A stretch of 64,000 nt of DNA from Komagataeibacter diospyri (GCF_006538165.1 NZ_BDLU01000014.1:62001-126000), one strand, 5' to 3'; shown: positions 1 through 8,871, counted from the first letter of the stretch. Numbers and translations are program-made. Notes: generated from the letters alone by a model not told the origin.

Positions 1-216
1 GGTATGGATGGGTGCGCAGGCGGGCTCGGCATCCGGGCTGGACGCACCGACCTTCCACCCGCCAACCGGGCCAAGGGACCGCCCCACCGTATCCTGCACT
101 GCATAGGCATCAGCTTCCGTATCCGGTACCAATGCCCCGTCCACGCTGGCGGGTGGCGGCAATTGGCCACGGCGTATGGCAAGGAGCAGTTCAGGCAGGC
201 TGGTGGTGCTGGGCAT
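1..216 (-). CDS. 2-keto-4-pentenoate hydratase-like protein (partial, runs off left edge)
   Basis: The first 72 codons of a leftward gene are present and the frame is open to the window edge. The translation starts MPSTTSLPELLLAIRRGQ and carries AYAVQDTVG followed by GGWKVGASSPDAEPACAPI. That order is typical of the N-terminal part of fumarylacetoacetate-hydrolase-related 2-keto-4-pentenoate hydratases/decarboxylases, which act in catechol and sugar-acid meta-cleavage pathways. The catalytic metal-binding part lies outside the window, so the exact reaction cannot be read. The ATG lies about 12 bases after a GGGGGAA stretch. It is co-oriented with the ABC transporter genes but separated from them by about 200 bases containing a repeat, so it need not share their transcript. 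Confidence 0.55.
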   Translation of the reverse strand, partial: MPSTTSLPELLLAIRRGQLPPPASVDGALVPDTEADAYAVQDTVGRSLGPVGGWKVGASSPDAEPACAPIHT

Positions 217-330
217 GGAAATGGTGTTCCCCCGATACGGTCACGGCTGCGTCACGATGGCACATCACATCGCCCCACGCCATGCCGGGGCCGGAGATGT
301 GCCTTGTGGTTGCGGGTAAAACGTCCCGTA

Positions 331-392
331 GATCATCAAAATTTTTTGGTGAAGCTTTTTTCAAAAAGGCGGCATCTCCAAATTTTGATTAT
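331..392. repeat. Two-hairpin intergenic repeat, partial copy
   Basis: A short AT-rich stretch reads GATCAT, then TTTTTTGGTGAAGC, then TTTTTTCAAAAAGGCGGC. It is a shortened copy of the element seen complete at 4699-4785: the second arm of the first palindrome is missing and the sequence jumps straight to the GGCGGC arm. It lies just downstream of the ABC transporter operon and may help end transcription. Confidence 0.6.
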
Positions 393-424
393 TTATCAGA
401 ATATTATTTTGAAAATGGGACCCA

Positions 425-1417
425 TCACGACGGGGGCAGGGGAAAGTGGCACGCCGCTTCATGACCGGGACGGATGGGGCGCAGGACGGGTGCCTCCATC
501 CGGCAACGGTCCTGCACGTATGGACAGCGGGTATGGAAACGGCACCCGGCGGGGCGGTTGACGGGACTGGGTATGTCGCCACCCAGCGGCGGCGGGGGCG
601 TGGCGCCCACCACGGGGCGGGGCACGGCTGTGGTCAGGGCGGCGGTGTAGGGATGGGCGGGCTGGTGCAGCACGTCATCTGTCGCCCCCATTTCGACAAT
701 CGCGCCCAGATACATGACAGCCACCCGGGTGGAGACCTGACGCACCACCGCAAGGTCATGCGCCACGAACACATAGGTCAGCCCCAGGCGTGTGCGGAGG
801 TCTGAAAACAGGTTGACGATCTGTGCCTGCACCGACACATCCAGCGCCGAAACCGGTTCATCCGCCACCACCAGCCGGGGGGACAGGGCAAGCGCGCGGG
901 CAATGTTGATGCGCTGGCGCTGGCCGCCGGAAAATTCATGCGGATAGCGCGTCAGCGCTGCAACGGGCAGGCTGACCAGTTCCATGAGATCACGCACGCG
1001 CCGTTCAATATCCGCTGCCTGCCGCCTGCGCTGATCCGGGCCGGGATGGACACGCAGCGGTTCGGCCAGAAGGTCCCCGATGCGTCGGCGCGGATTGAGG
1101 CAGGCGCTGGAATCCTGAAACACCATCTGCATCCGGGGGCGTAACGGACGCAGTCGGCGCTCGGGCAGGGTGGTGATGTCACGCCCTTCAAACATCACCT
1201 GTCCCGCTGATATGTCCGTTAGCCGCAGCATGCACCGTCCCAGCGTTGACTTGCCGCAGCCGGACTCCCCCACCAGTCCCAGCATTTCGCCCGGCATGAC
1301 CGACAGGGATATGCCATCTACCGCCACCAGACGGTGTCCGCCGCCCACACGATAGCTCTTGGACAGGTTGCGCACTTCCATCAACGGGGCAGGGGATTGC
1401 GTATCGGTCATGGGCAT
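425..1417 (-). CDS. Peptide/nickel-type ABC transporter ATP-binding protein (DppF/OppF-like)
   Basis: This 330-residue protein is the second ATPase of a DppBCDF-type importer in the inner membrane. It shows Walker A GESGCGKST near residue 50, the signature FSGGQRQR, Walker B LVVADEPVSALD and a C-terminal HPYTAAL segment, as in the oligopeptide-importer C-terminal domain. The cysteine-rich tail (CRFHTRCPYVQDRC) is usual for DppF/OppF proteins, some of which carry an Fe-S cluster there. The start overlaps the end of the upstream ATPase gene by 10 bases, so the two are translationally coupled. It is the last gene of the four-gene unit. The substrate cannot be told from ATPase sequence; dipeptides, oligopeptides or nickel are all possible. 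Confidence 0.9.
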   Translation of the reverse strand: MPMTDTQSPAPLMEVRNLSKSYRVGGGHRLVAVDGISLSVMPGEMLGLVGESGCGKSTLGRCMLRLTDISAGQVMFEGRDITTLPERRLRPLRPRMQMVFQDSSACLNPRRRIGDLLAEPLRVHPGPDQRRRQAADIERRVRDLMELVSLPVAALTRYPHEFSGGQRQRINIARALALSPRLVVADEPVSALDVSVQAQIVNLFSDLRTRLGLTYVFVAHDLAVVRQVSTRVAVMYLGAIVEMGATDDVLHQPAHPYTAALTTAVPRPVVGATPPPPLGGDIPSPVNRPAGCRFHTRCPYVQDRCRMEAPVLRPIRPGHEAACHFPLPPS

Positions 1418-2457
1418 GCATCCCCGATGGTGTCGATGGGCCAGTCCGCCGCAGTGCGGGGCGGAAGCGGTGTGCCCTCGGCTGGCAGGACGCAGGCGGC
1501 TTCATGGTCGGGACCCAGCGGCAACAGCGCGGGCGGTGTGGTGGTGCATGCCGCATGGACATGGGCGCAGCGTGGGCCGAATGCACATCCGGGCGGTCGC
1601 GCCATGGGCACAGGGGGGGCCCCGGCAATGGCAGGCAGCCTGTCGGGCCGTGGACCATATAGCGGCGGGATGGAGTCCAGCAGTGCTGCGGTATAGGGGT
1701 GGCCGGGATGGCTGAATACCCGGTCCGATGGCCCTGTTTCCGCAACCCGGCCCGAATACAGCACCAGCGTGCTGTCACAGGTCTGGGCCACAACGCCCAT
1801 GTCATGCGTAATCAGCAGCACGGATGACCCGTACGTGCCGCGCAGGGAGCGGATCAGGTCAAGGATCTGCGCCTGTACTGTTACATCCAGCGCGGTTGTC
1901 GGTTCATCGGCAATCAGTAGCGTGGGATTGCAGGACAGCGCCATGGCGATCATCGCACGCTGGCGCAGGCCGCCTGATAGCTGGTGGGGATAACGCCGTG
2001 CCATGCGTTCGGGATCGGGTACGCCCATTTCACCCAATATTCGTACGGTACGTGCCCGCGCCTGCGTGCGGGAGATGCGTTCATGGGCGCGGATCTGCTC
2101 ATCAATCTGCCAGCCGATGGTATAGACGGGGGTGAAAGCCGTCATCGGGTCCTGGAAGATCATGGCGATGTCCCGCCCGCGCAAGCGACGTATCTGCCGG
2201 GGTGGCAGCCCGACCAGTTCCCGACCGCGAAAGCGCACCGATCCGCTGACCCGCACTCCCGGCGTGTCAATCAGACCCATGATCGCCATGGCGGTGACGG
2301 ATTTGCCGGACCCGGATTCCCCCACCAGCCCCAGTATGCCCGCTTCCGGCAGCGTGAAGGAGACATGTTCGACAATCGGCACCATGCGCCCGCCTGCGGG
2401 AAAGCTGACACACAGGTCACTGACATCCAGCAGCGGGATCGTGGGGTCAGCTGGCAT
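1408..2457 (-). CDS. Peptide/nickel-type ABC transporter ATP-binding protein (DppD/OppD-like)
   Basis: This 349-residue ATPase pairs with the next gene. Walker A is [10 protein letters not shown], the signature is LSGGLRQR, Walker B is [12 protein letters not shown], and the C-terminal [12 protein letters not shown] plus [15 protein letters not shown] match the family tail. I chose the ATG at 2457 ([10 protein letters not shown]) because it overlaps the permease stop by 11 bases and gives the usual DppD N-terminus; a start nine codons upstream is possible. It sits in the middle of the operon and overlaps genes on both sides, so the four products are probably made in fixed ratio. Confidence 0.9.
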   Translation of the reverse strand: MPADPTIPLLDVSDLCVSFPAGGRMVPIVEHVSFTLPEAGILGLVGESGSGKSVTAMAIMGLIDTPGVRVSGSVRFRGRELVGLPPRQIRRLRGRDIAMIFQDPMTAFTPVYTIGWQIDEQIRAHERISRTQARARTVRILGEMGVPDPERMARRYPHQLSGGLRQRAMIAMALSCNPTLLIADEPTTALDVTVQAQILDLIRSLRGTYGSSVLLITHDMGVVAQTCDSTLVLYSGRVAETGPSDRVFSHPGHPYTAALLDSIPPLYGPRPDRLPAIAGAPPVPMARPPGCAFGPRCAHVHAACTTTPPALLPLGPDHEAACVLPAEGTPLPPRTAADWPIDTIGDACP

Positions 2458-3418
2458 CACGCACCCGTGGGTCAAGGAACACATAGATCACGTCCACCGC
2501 CGCATTGGCCAGTACCACGAAAACGGCGGAATACATGACGGTGGCCATGATGACGGGCAGGTCCAGCGTGGTCAGTGCGCGATAGGTCAGGCGACCGACA
2601 CCGGGCAGGCCGAACACCACTTCCGTCAGCAGCGCGCCACCACCCACCAGTTGGGCAAAATCCATCCCGAACAGGGATACGAAAGTAACCATGGATGTCC
2701 GCAGCCCATGCCACAGCAGCACGCGTATGGGTGACAGCCCCTTGGCGTGGGCCGTACGGATGAAGTCCTCGCCTGCTAGTGTTACAAGGTCCGTACGTAG
2801 CACGCGGCTGTAGATGCCAATGAACATGACCGCCAGCACGGTCCACGGAATGACCAGCGCCCTGAACCACCCCAGCGGGCTTTGGCTGAACGGCACGTAA
2901 CCCAGCCCCGGCACCCATGAAAACAGCCATGTGTCGTGATAGCGGTTCTGGGTGACAAGGTTGGCGACCTCCCCCAGCCAGAACACGGGAATGGAAATCC
3001 CCACCAGCCCCAGCATCATAAGCCCCCGGTCCACCCATGTATCCTTCATGGCCGCAGCCACCGTGCCCATGGCGATGGACATTGTGACCCAGATGAACGC
3101 CGCCCCACAGACAAGGCATGCCGTGACGGGCGCCGCCTGCATGATTTCGGGCACCACCCGTTCGCCACGGTTGGCATAGGATGCAAGGTCGCGGGTAATG
3201 AACAGCTTCTTCATCATGATCACGTACTGCACCGGCAGCGGCCGGTCGAAGCCGTATTCATGGCGCACTTTTTCCATGATCTGCGGCGATGCGTTCCGTC
3301 CGGCGATACGGGCCGTGGGGTCCGCGCCGGGCGTTGCGAAAAAGACGCCGAACACCAGTACTGACACGCCAAACAGTACCAGCAGCGTCTGGCCCGCGCG
3401 ATGCAGCAGGGCGGTCAT
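2447..3418 (-). CDS. Peptide/nickel-type ABC transporter permease (DppB-like)
   Basis: This is a 323-residue inner-membrane protein with an N-terminal transmembrane segment (LLVLFGVSVLVFGVFFATP), a periplasmic loop containing YGFDRPLPVQYV, and five more hydrophobic stretches. This is the classic DppB/OppB layout. The EAA-like loop that contacts the ATPase is visible around DFIRTAHAKGLSPIRVL. The reading frame overlaps the start of the next ATPase gene and its own start overlaps the upstream permease stop (ATGA), so translation is coupled throughout. Length and topology match the family. Confidence 0.9.
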   Translation of the reverse strand: MTALLHRAGQTLLVLFGVSVLVFGVFFATPGADPTARIAGRNASPQIMEKVRHEYGFDRPLPVQYVIMMKKLFITRDLASYANRGERVVPEIMQAAPVTACLVCGAAFIWVTMSIAMGTVAAAMKDTWVDRGLMMLGLVGISIPVFWLGEVANLVTQNRYHDTWLFSWVPGLGYVPFSQSPLGWFRALVIPWTVLAVMFIGIYSRVLRTDLVTLAGEDFIRTAHAKGLSPIRVLLWHGLRTSMVTFVSLFGMDFAQLVGGGALLTEVVFGLPGVGRLTYRALTTLDLPVIMATVMYSAVFVVLANAAVDVIYVFLDPRVRDAS

Positions 3419-4416
3419 GAACGCCGCCCTTCATCGCGCACGTCCAGCGCGTCACGTAACCCGTCGCCAAGGATGTTCAGCGCCAGCACCACGACCACGA
3501 TCGCAATTCCGGGCGCTACGGCCACCATGGGGCGGGTGTAGATCAGGCCTTCGCCATCCTGAATGATGGTGCCCCATGAAGGTTGCGGCGCCTGCACCCC
3601 CAGCGAAAGAAATGACAGCGCACTTTCCGCCAGCAGCGCCAGCGCCATCAGCAGCGGGCCGAGTGTTATCAGTGTGGTCATGACATTGGGCACGATGTCG
3701 CGCAGCATGATCCGCCATCCCGGCACGCCCAGACAGCGCGCTGCGGTCACGAATTCCTGCTGCCGCAACGCCATGACCCGCCCGCGGATGGGGCGTGCGG
3801 CATAGGGCACGTACACCAGCGCGATGATCATGACGGGGATGAACAGGCTGTCCGCCCGCAGCACGAACGGGCCAAGGCGGACCTGCTGGCTGGTCATGAC
3901 AATGGAAAGCGATATGGCGAACAGGTAAACCGGCACCGCCCACATGATGTCCATGAGCCGCGAGAGGACGGTATCGACAACCCCGCCAAAAAAGCCTGCC
4001 ATAATTCCCACGCCCGTTGCCAGCAGCAGGCATACAATGGCCGCTCCCGCTGAAATCAGCAGTGAATTGCGCCCCCCATACAGCAGGCGGGCCATTACGT
4101 CGCGCCCCTGGCTGTCGGCACCCAGCATATACGTGGTGCGCCATGTTGGCCCGATGGGGCTGAGGCCAAGGTGCAGCGGGTTGTCATTGGGTTGCATGAT
4201 GTCCACTTCACGCCCGTCCAGCATGATGGTGCCGGCCACGGTGGACTGGAACGGATTGGTCCGCGCAACACTATGGGCATAGAACGGGGCCAGAAGGCAC
4301 GCCATTGTCATGACCACAAGCACACCAAGCGCCACCATGGCCGACGGGATGCGCGCAAGATTGCGCGCGGCCTGCCGCCAAGGGCCGGGGGATGTGGGCT
4401 GGGTCTGGGCGGGCAT
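3415..4416 (-). CDS. Peptide/nickel-type ABC transporter permease (DppC-like)
   Basis: This 333-residue second permease has one N-terminal membrane segment (AMVALGVLVVMTMACLLAPF), then the DppC hallmark THxLGTDxxGRD-like stretch, here TYMLGADSQGRDVMARLLYG, and a C-terminal five-helix core with the EAA loop QEFVTAARCLGVPGWRI. It is the first gene of the unit. No substrate-binding protein gene lies in front of it: the next gene upstream is an unrelated epimerase beyond a repeat. The importer may use a binding protein encoded elsewhere. Confidence 0.9.
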   Translation of the reverse strand: MPAQTQPTSPGPWRQAARNLARIPSAMVALGVLVVMTMACLLAPFYAHSVARTNPFQSTVAGTIMLDGREVDIMQPNDNPLHLGLSPIGPTWRTTYMLGADSQGRDVMARLLYGGRNSLLISAGAAIVCLLLATGVGIMAGFFGGVVDTVLSRLMDIMWAVPVYLFAISLSIVMTSQQVRLGPFVLRADSLFIPVMIIALVYVPYAARPIRGRVMALRQQEFVTAARCLGVPGWRIMLRDIVPNVMTTLITLGPLLMALALLAESALSFLSLGVQAPQPSWGTIIQDGEGLIYTRPMVAVAPGIAIVVVVLALNILGDGLRDALDVRDEGRRS

Positions 4417-4698
4417 GATGGTATGGCACTCAGAAACTTGGGATCAGGACACGGATGCAGGGTGGCACCATATCCCCCGCTTGCGAAGGGGCTGGCGCAT
4501 TTTATCCGATTTGACCGGCAGGCCGGGCATGATGACCTGTTTCATGACGGGCAGAAAGGGGACATGCATCCATGAAGACCGCGATATGTCCATGACCGCT
4601 TCCGGTTGATCGCCCTGACTGAAATCGGCGGCGGAGTGTGGATCATGCAATGTGGGTCTGGCTTTTTCATGCGCAGACAGGTTCAGGCCGCGGATTAC
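4417..4698. other. Intergenic region ahead of the ABC transporter operon
   Basis: Together with the repeat that follows, this forms a 370-base gap. I see no credible gene on either strand. It should hold the promoter and 5' leader of the leftward permease-ATPase operon, but no clear -35/-10 pair stands out. Confidence 0.5.
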
Positions 4699-4785
4699 AG
4701 GAAGTTTTTGGTGAAGCTTTTTTCAAAAAGCTTCAAAGAACGCCGCCTTCTTGAAAAAAGGCGGCACCCGGAAACTTTCATTGTT
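4699..4785. repeat. Two-hairpin intergenic repeat, complete copy
   Basis: The best-preserved copy in the window. It begins GGAAGTTTTTGG, then the palindrome TGAAGC-TTTTTTCAAAAA-GCTTCA at 4712-4735, a short linker, then GCCGCCTT (4742-4749) pairing with AAGGCGGC (4758-4765), and ends near GGAAACTTTC. Both palindromes can fold as hairpins and the A/T runs make the element terminator-like on either strand. Related copies lie at 331, 22281, 25811, 38541, 50839, 52594, 52939 and 55163. Confidence 0.8.
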
Positions 4786-4786
4786 T

Positions 4787-6106
4787 TCAGGATGTGCGGA
4801 AAAAGTCCGGAAATTCAGGCGTGTCACGTGCCTTACCGTGATTTTCCAGCAGGGCGACAGCGGTGGCGAAGCTGGGGGCAAGCGGCAGGAGCGGGGTCAT
4901 GGTCGCCTGCCATGCATGGTACAGGTCGGCCTTGCCTTCATACACCACGGCGGATGGCCGGTTGTTGCGGTCCAGTTCCTGTATCCACCCGCCATGCCTG
5001 CGGTCGATCATGAAGGTGTCGATATAATCCCACAACGTGCGGTACCACTGTTCATACTGCCGGTGGCCCGTGCGTTTAAGCAGGGCGGCCGCCGCTGTCA
5101 TGGCTTCCGCCTGGCACCAGTGGGGGCGGTTATGGACCACGGGATCATGGTTCCAGTCGATCGTGTAAACCAGCCCCGGCGCCCCATCGCGGGCCCATCC
5201 CGCTGTCATGCCGTTATGGAACATCTCGGTGGCGTCTTCCAGCAGCCATGCGGGCGCGCGGCCATCGGCGCGCAGCAATGCCGCCTCCAGCTTCAGCAGC
5301 AGATGCGCCCATTCCGTGAAATGGCCCGGCGTCATGCCATAGGGACGTAGCGGGTCAGCGGGCCGGTCGCGGTTGTAATCATCCAGCCGCCGCCAGTTGC
5401 GGTCGTAGTGTTCGGGCAGGCTGTAGCCCGCATCGCGCGCCAGTGTATGGATGAAGCGTTCGGCCACGCGCAGGCCCCGGTTGCGCCAGACGGGGTTGCC
5501 GGTTACATCGGCAGCCGCCATGCAGGCTTCAAGCGAATGCATGTTGGCGTTGGCGCCCCGGTAATCTTCCTCATCCGACCAGTCGGCGGCGAAACTTTCG
5601 CGGAAAACGCCTTCTTTCTCGCTCCAGAAATACCGTTCCCATACCGCAAGCGCCTTATCCAGCAGCCTGCGCGCGTCCGCAATCCCCGCAACCGTGGCGG
5701 ATGAGGCGGCCAGCACGACAAAAGCATGCAGGTACGCCTGCTTACGCCCGGCGTCGGACGGTTGGCCATCGGCGGGAGGAGCAGGAAACCAGCCGCCATT
5801 TTCATGGTCCGCCAATGGCCCCAGCAGGCAGTTGACCCCATGGGCCGCAAGCGGTCCGCAGCCGGGCAGCCCGCGTCCCGTCGCCACGGCATAAACATGG
5901 GTCATCCGCGCGCCCAGCGTGGTGTCGGCCGTGGAATCGGGCGGCAGCTCGCCCTGATCGTCCAGGGCTGCGAACCCGCAGGGCACGCGGGCAGCTCTGG
6001 AAAAATCCAGCAGTCGCTGTCCCTGCGTGTCCAGCCAGTGTCGGTGGGGCGAAAGGCGCAACCATGACGACGCCGGCACCATGAGTGAGGGCAGGGCTTC
6101 ACCCAT
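4787..6106 (-). CDS. AGE-family (N-acylglucosamine 2-epimerase / mannose isomerase type) protein
   Basis: This 439-residue protein has the alpha/alpha-barrel pattern of the AGE family: repeated aromatic and histidine segments such as GGWF, WSDEEDYRGANANMHSLEA, HFTEWAHLLLKLE and HWCQAEAMTAAAALLKRTG. The conserved histidines in NMHSLEA, FTEWAH and HWCQAEA fit the catalytic set that interconverts epimers or aldose/ketose at C2. Family members include N-acylglucosamine 2-epimerase, mannose isomerase and cellobiose epimerase; the sequence alone does not decide among them. Its start overlaps the stop of the upstream SDR gene by eight bases, so the two are cotranslated and may act on related sugars. 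Confidence 0.8.
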   Translation of the reverse strand: MGEALPSLMVPASSWLRLSPHRHWLDTQGQRLLDFSRAARVPCGFAALDDQGELPPDSTADTTLGARMTHVYAVATGRGLPGCGPLAAHGVNCLLGPLADHENGGWFPAPPADGQPSDAGRKQAYLHAFVVLAASSATVAGIADARRLLDKALAVWERYFWSEKEGVFRESFAADWSDEEDYRGANANMHSLEACMAAADVTGNPVWRNRGLRVAERFIHTLARDAGYSLPEHYDRNWRRLDDYNRDRPADPLRPYGMTPGHFTEWAHLLLKLEAALLRADGRAPAWLLEDATEMFHNGMTAGWARDGAPGLVYTIDWNHDPVVHNRPHWCQAEAMTAAAALLKRTGHRQYEQWYRTLWDYIDTFMIDRRHGGWIQELDRNNRPSAVVYEGKADLYHAWQATMTPLLPLAPSFATAVALLENHGKARDTPEFPDFFRTS

Positions 6107-6959
6107 TGATGATCATGCCCCCGTTCACGTGCAGTGTCTGCCCGGTCATGTATGATGAATCCCGCGCCGCAAGGTAAACATAGGCCGGACCAAGCTCACT
6201 GGGCTGGCCAATGCGACCCATGGGGGTGTCCTTGCCAAGGTTGGCGACCGCTTGCGGGTCCACAGGCCCCCAGCTTGCAGGTTGCAGGGGAGTCCAGACC
6301 GGGCCGGGGGCAACCGCGTTGACCCGTATGCCCTTGGGCGCAAGCTGCAATGCAAGTGCCCGGGTAAAGCCCATTTCCGCCCCCTTGGTCGTGGTATAGG
6401 CGACCAGTGAGGCATTGCCCGCAAACGCATTGACCGAGGACGTATTGATGATCGCGCTGTCGCGTTCCAGATGCGGCAATGCCGCGCGGGTCAGGTAAAA
6501 ATAGCCATTGATGTTCACGTCCATGTGACGCTGCCATGTTTCATCCGTAATATCGGTCAGGTCACTGCTGACGTATTGGACGGAGGCGTTATTGACCACG
6601 ACATCAAGCCCGCCAAAGGCCTGTACCGTACGCGCCACCGCGTCATCGCATACCTGGCTGCATGATATATCGCCGCGTATGGCCAGCGCGCGCGCCCCTT
6701 CGGCTTCGATCAGGCGCACCGTTTCGTTGGCATCCTCGTCTTCTTCCAGATACACGATGGCGACATCGGCCCCTTCACGTGCGAAATGCACGGCGGCGGC
6801 GCGCCCTATGCCACTGTCACCACCGCTGACCAGCGCCCTGCGTTCCTCCAGCTTGCCGCTGCCCCGATAATCAGCGCGGATATGTTCCGCTGGCGGATCA
6901 AGCAGGCGCTCGATGCCGGGCTGGTGGGGCTGGCTCTGTGCGGGAATGCTGTGGGACAT
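6099..6959 (-). CDS. Short-chain dehydrogenase/reductase (YhdF/YghA-like)
   Basis: This 286-residue classical-type SDR has a long N-terminal extension. The cofactor loop is SGGDSGIGRAAAVHFAREGA, the NNAG-type motif appears as VVNNASVQYV, and the catalytic pair is YTTTK preceded by the serine in INTSSVNAF. The C-terminal GQTLHVNGGMIING is usual. The N-terminal HIRADYRGSGKLEERRALVSGG is typical of the YhdF/YghA group of general-stress oxidoreductases. Substrate unknown. It is the first gene of a two-gene leftward unit with the AGE-family enzyme. Confidence 0.9.
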   Translation of the reverse strand: MSHSIPAQSQPHQPGIERLLDPPAEHIRADYRGSGKLEERRALVSGGDSGIGRAAAVHFAREGADVAIVYLEEDEDANETVRLIEAEGARALAIRGDISCSQVCDDAVARTVQAFGGLDVVVNNASVQYVSSDLTDITDETWQRHMDVNINGYFYLTRAALPHLERDSAIINTSSVNAFAGNASLVAYTTTKGAEMGFTRALALQLAPKGIRVNAVAPGPVWTPLQPASWGPVDPQAVANLGKDTPMGRIGQPSELGPAYVYLAARDSSYMTGQTLHVNGGMIING

Positions 6960-7025
6960 GCGCGAACTCCGTCATGTGGTTTGCAGGGTGTGCCCATAAG
7001 GGCATGTTGACGGGGAAACCCTCCG

Positions 7026-7427
7026 TCACGCCCCCATGCCCGCCTTTTTCACGGCATGCGTACACGCATCGCGTCGCGCCGGGATATCAAGGTCGGTCAT
7101 GCGGGGCACGTTGCCGGCACCGGGTTGCAGGATACCCGCCGTGCCATAGGCATAATCCATGTTGCCGTGTTCATCGGGCGGGACCGCGCCGGTATTACGG
7201 ATCAGCGTATTCATGAGCGGCGTGGCGTCGGCATGCCCAGCCAGGCCATTTTGAATGCAGAAATTGAGGTAACCCGCCAGTCGCGCGCCCGGTGCCACAT
7301 CGATCATGGCCTCTGGTTTGCCGGTCGTTGGCATGACCATATCGCGCGCCATGACGGGAAGCATGCCTCCTCCGAACACGACGCTGATTGTCATGGCGGA
7401 CAGGGTTATCATTGGACGGTACGACAT
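7026..7427 (-). CDS. Secreted small protein, DUF2501-like
   Basis: This 133-residue protein starts MSYRPMITLSAMTISVVFGG and then has a likely Ala-type signal cleavage near PVMARD, so it should be periplasmic. The mature part contains NFCIQNGLAGHADATPLMNTL, YGTAGILQPG and a second cysteine near the end (DACTHAVKKAG). That pattern recalls the DUF2501 (YjjA) family, in which a Y-C-I/V-K-N motif and a C-terminal CDxVL-like segment carry the two cysteines. The match is from memory and not verified. Function unknown. It stands alone between the SDR and the msrC-like gene. Confidence 0.65.
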   Translation of the reverse strand: MSYRPMITLSAMTISVVFGGGMLPVMARDMVMPTTGKPEAMIDVAPGARLAGYLNFCIQNGLAGHADATPLMNTLIRNTGAVPPDEHGNMDYAYGTAGILQPGAGNVPRMTDLDIPARRDACTHAVKKAGMGA

Positions 7428-7690
7428 TGTTGCATCCTGCTGGCGGGACGTGAAATGACGTGGCAGCGCGGAATGGTGCGTTAGGGCAGTCTTTTTGCGG
7501 CCATCATGTGTTGCGTATTAAACCCGCTTCACGGCGACAGGTTGCATCAGGTGGGACAGGAAGCCGGAAGCTGCCGGCGCCGCGTGGTGGTTTACTGTCT
7601 GTATGGCCGGGCGGATATGGACTATGTTTCAGGGCAGGGGAGCGGACATCATAGTCCGTTGCCCAATGTCGTGCAGGAAGGAAAAAACCG

Positions 7691-8170
7691 ATGTCGGCAC
7701 CCCCGCAGCGCCTGCGTGCAGACGAACTGATGTCCGCCGTGGCATCAGTCGTGGCGACGGAACCGGACATGATCGCGGACATGGCCAATATCGCAGCCAT
7801 GATTTTCGAGGCACTGCCCGACCTCAACTGGGCAGGATTTTATATCTGGAAAGAAAACCAGCTTGTGCTGGGGCCGTTTCAGGGGCGGATGGCCTGCACC
7901 CGCATTGCCTATGGCAGGGGCGTATGCGGGACAGTGGCGCGGGAACGGCGGAGCCTTGTCGTGCCCGACGTGCACGCCTTTCCCGGTCATATCGCCTGTG
8001 ACGCCGCCTCGGCTTCCGAAATCGTGGTGCCGGTCATTGCGGGCGACCGGTTGCTGGGCGTGCTGGATATCGACAGTCCGGTGCGCGACCGTTTTTCCGA
8101 TGCCGACCGGATCATGCTGGAAAAAATCGTGGACCTGCTGGTACAGGCCATCTCGGCCACGGCTGTATAG
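7691..8170 (+). CDS. msrC: Free methionine-(R)-sulfoxide reductase (GAF domain)
   Basis: This 159-residue cytosolic GAF-domain enzyme reduces free L-methionine-(R)-sulfoxide. The family hallmarks are all present: LNWAGFYIW, LVLGPFQGRMACTRI, GRGVCGT, VPDVHAFPGHIACDAASASEIVVPV and GVLDIDSP. The cysteines in MACTRI, GVCGT and HIACD correspond to the catalytic and resolving set. A strong ribosome site (AGGAAGGAAA) precedes the ATG. Length equals the family norm. It is monocistronic and ends facing a leftward hypothetical gene across a hairpin. Confidence 0.92.
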   Translation: MSAPPQRLRADELMSAVASVVATEPDMIADMANIAAMIFEALPDLNWAGFYIWKENQLVLGPFQGRMACTRIAYGRGVCGTVARERRSLVVPDVHAFPGHIACDAASASEIVVPVIAGDRLLGVLDIDSPVRDRFSDADRIMLEKIVDLLVQAISATAV

Positions 8171-8195
8171 AAAAACCGTATCCGCATGTGAACGC

Positions 8196-8227
8196 TTCCG
8201 CCCGGCCCATGACCGGGTCAGGCGGAA
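8196..8227. terminator. Hairpin between convergent genes
   Basis: TTCCGCC (8196-8202) can pair with GGCGGAA (8221-8227), with further pairing inside the loop (CCCGG/CCGGG). It sits 26 bases after the msrC stop and just before the stop of the leftward gene at 8233. There is no strong T-run, so Rho-independent function is uncertain. Confidence 0.45.
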
Positions 8228-8232
8228 AGGGA

Positions 8233-8565
8233 TCAGGAATTCCCATACCTGATATAATCGGTCAGTTCACCCAGCAGGCTGTCAAGGAATGTGTGCGGCT
8301 GGGGCCTGTCGGATGTCGCGGCGGGATCGACGGGCGGAACCGGGGTCTTGCCAGATGCAAGCTGCCACAGATATTCCGCCCACAGCCGTTCGGCCTGCAT
8401 GGAAACAGCCGCCTTGCGCAGGTTGTCCAGTGCGCTGACCGCATCTGCATCGCCGCGTTTGACAAGGGGGATCAGGGCTTCAGCCGCATCACTGACGCGG
8501 GCCTGGCTTTCCTCGATCCGGGTGCCCAGCGTGAAGTAGGCTTCAGCAATGGTCCTGGTGTCCAT
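8233..8565 (-). CDS. Hypothetical cytosolic alpha-helical protein
   Basis: This 110-residue protein of no recognised family has no signal peptide or membrane segment. The first 75 residues look helical (RIEESQARVSDAAEALIPLV and LDNLRKAAVSMQAERLWAEY), followed by a proline-rich linker (TPVPPVDPAATSDRP) and a short acidic-aromatic tail. I chose the ATG at 8565 because AAAGGAAG lies just upstream; the open frame extends 46 codons further but that part reads like noncoding sequence. It faces msrC and is alone in its unit. Confidence 0.6.
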   Translation of the reverse strand: MDTRTIAEAYFTLGTRIEESQARVSDAAEALIPLVKRGDADAVSALDNLRKAAVSMQAERLWAEYLWQLASGKTPVPPVDPAATSDRPQPHTFLDSLLGELTDYIRYGNS

Positions 8566-8685
8566 GATATGATCTTCCTTTCCCGGATATAGGGTGCATG
8601 AGCTTAACGCACCCGTGCCACAGTCGCCAATCAGGGGAGGTATGCCCTGCGCACGCCCCGTGGCGACGGGATGGGTGTGGACATG

Positions 8686-8716
8686 AAAAAAGCCCGGCAG
8701 CACTGTGCCGGGCTTT
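8686..8716 (-). terminator. Rho-independent terminator
   Basis: An 11-bp perfect stem AAAGCCCGGCA/TGCCGGGCTTT (8689-8699 with 8706-8716) is followed, on the minus strand, by a run of T. It lies 20 bases after the stop of the 44-residue membrane-protein gene and fits as the end of the small leftward unit starting near 9041. Confidence 0.85.
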
Positions 8717-8736
8717 CGTTGTGTGGGGTGATGTTT

Positions 8737-8871
8737 TCAGAACAGGAATATCAGCGCCGTTGAAAGGGCGAATGCGGCGGCGATCAGTGCCGGTCCCGCA
8801 ATGTCCCAGCTCTCAAGACGTCCGGTCCGTGGTGCGCCAGCAAGGCGCTGGCGGCGCAGGTGTATCCACAT
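8737..8871 (-). CDS. Small single-pass membrane protein (44 aa)
   Basis: A 44-codon gene starts MWIHLRRQRLAGAPRTGR and ends with one hydrophobic helix (AGPALIAAAFALSTALIFLF) that stops at the C-terminus. The arginine-rich N-terminal half should stay in the cytosol. GGAGG lies seven bases before the ATG, and a good terminator follows the stop. These signals, and a second tiny membrane-protein gene immediately upstream on the same strand, support a real gene. I recognise no family; small respiratory-complex subunits are of similar size and topology, but that is only a size comparison. Confidence 0.6.
   Translation of the reverse strand: MWIHLRRQRLAGAPRTGRLESWDIAGPALIAAAFALSTALIFLF

Noticed and set aside
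1188-1805. Long open frames overlapping the ABC transporter genes on both strands
   Set aside because: They are by-products of high-GC codon use; none has motifs or ribosome sites, and the overlapping genes have clear family motifs.
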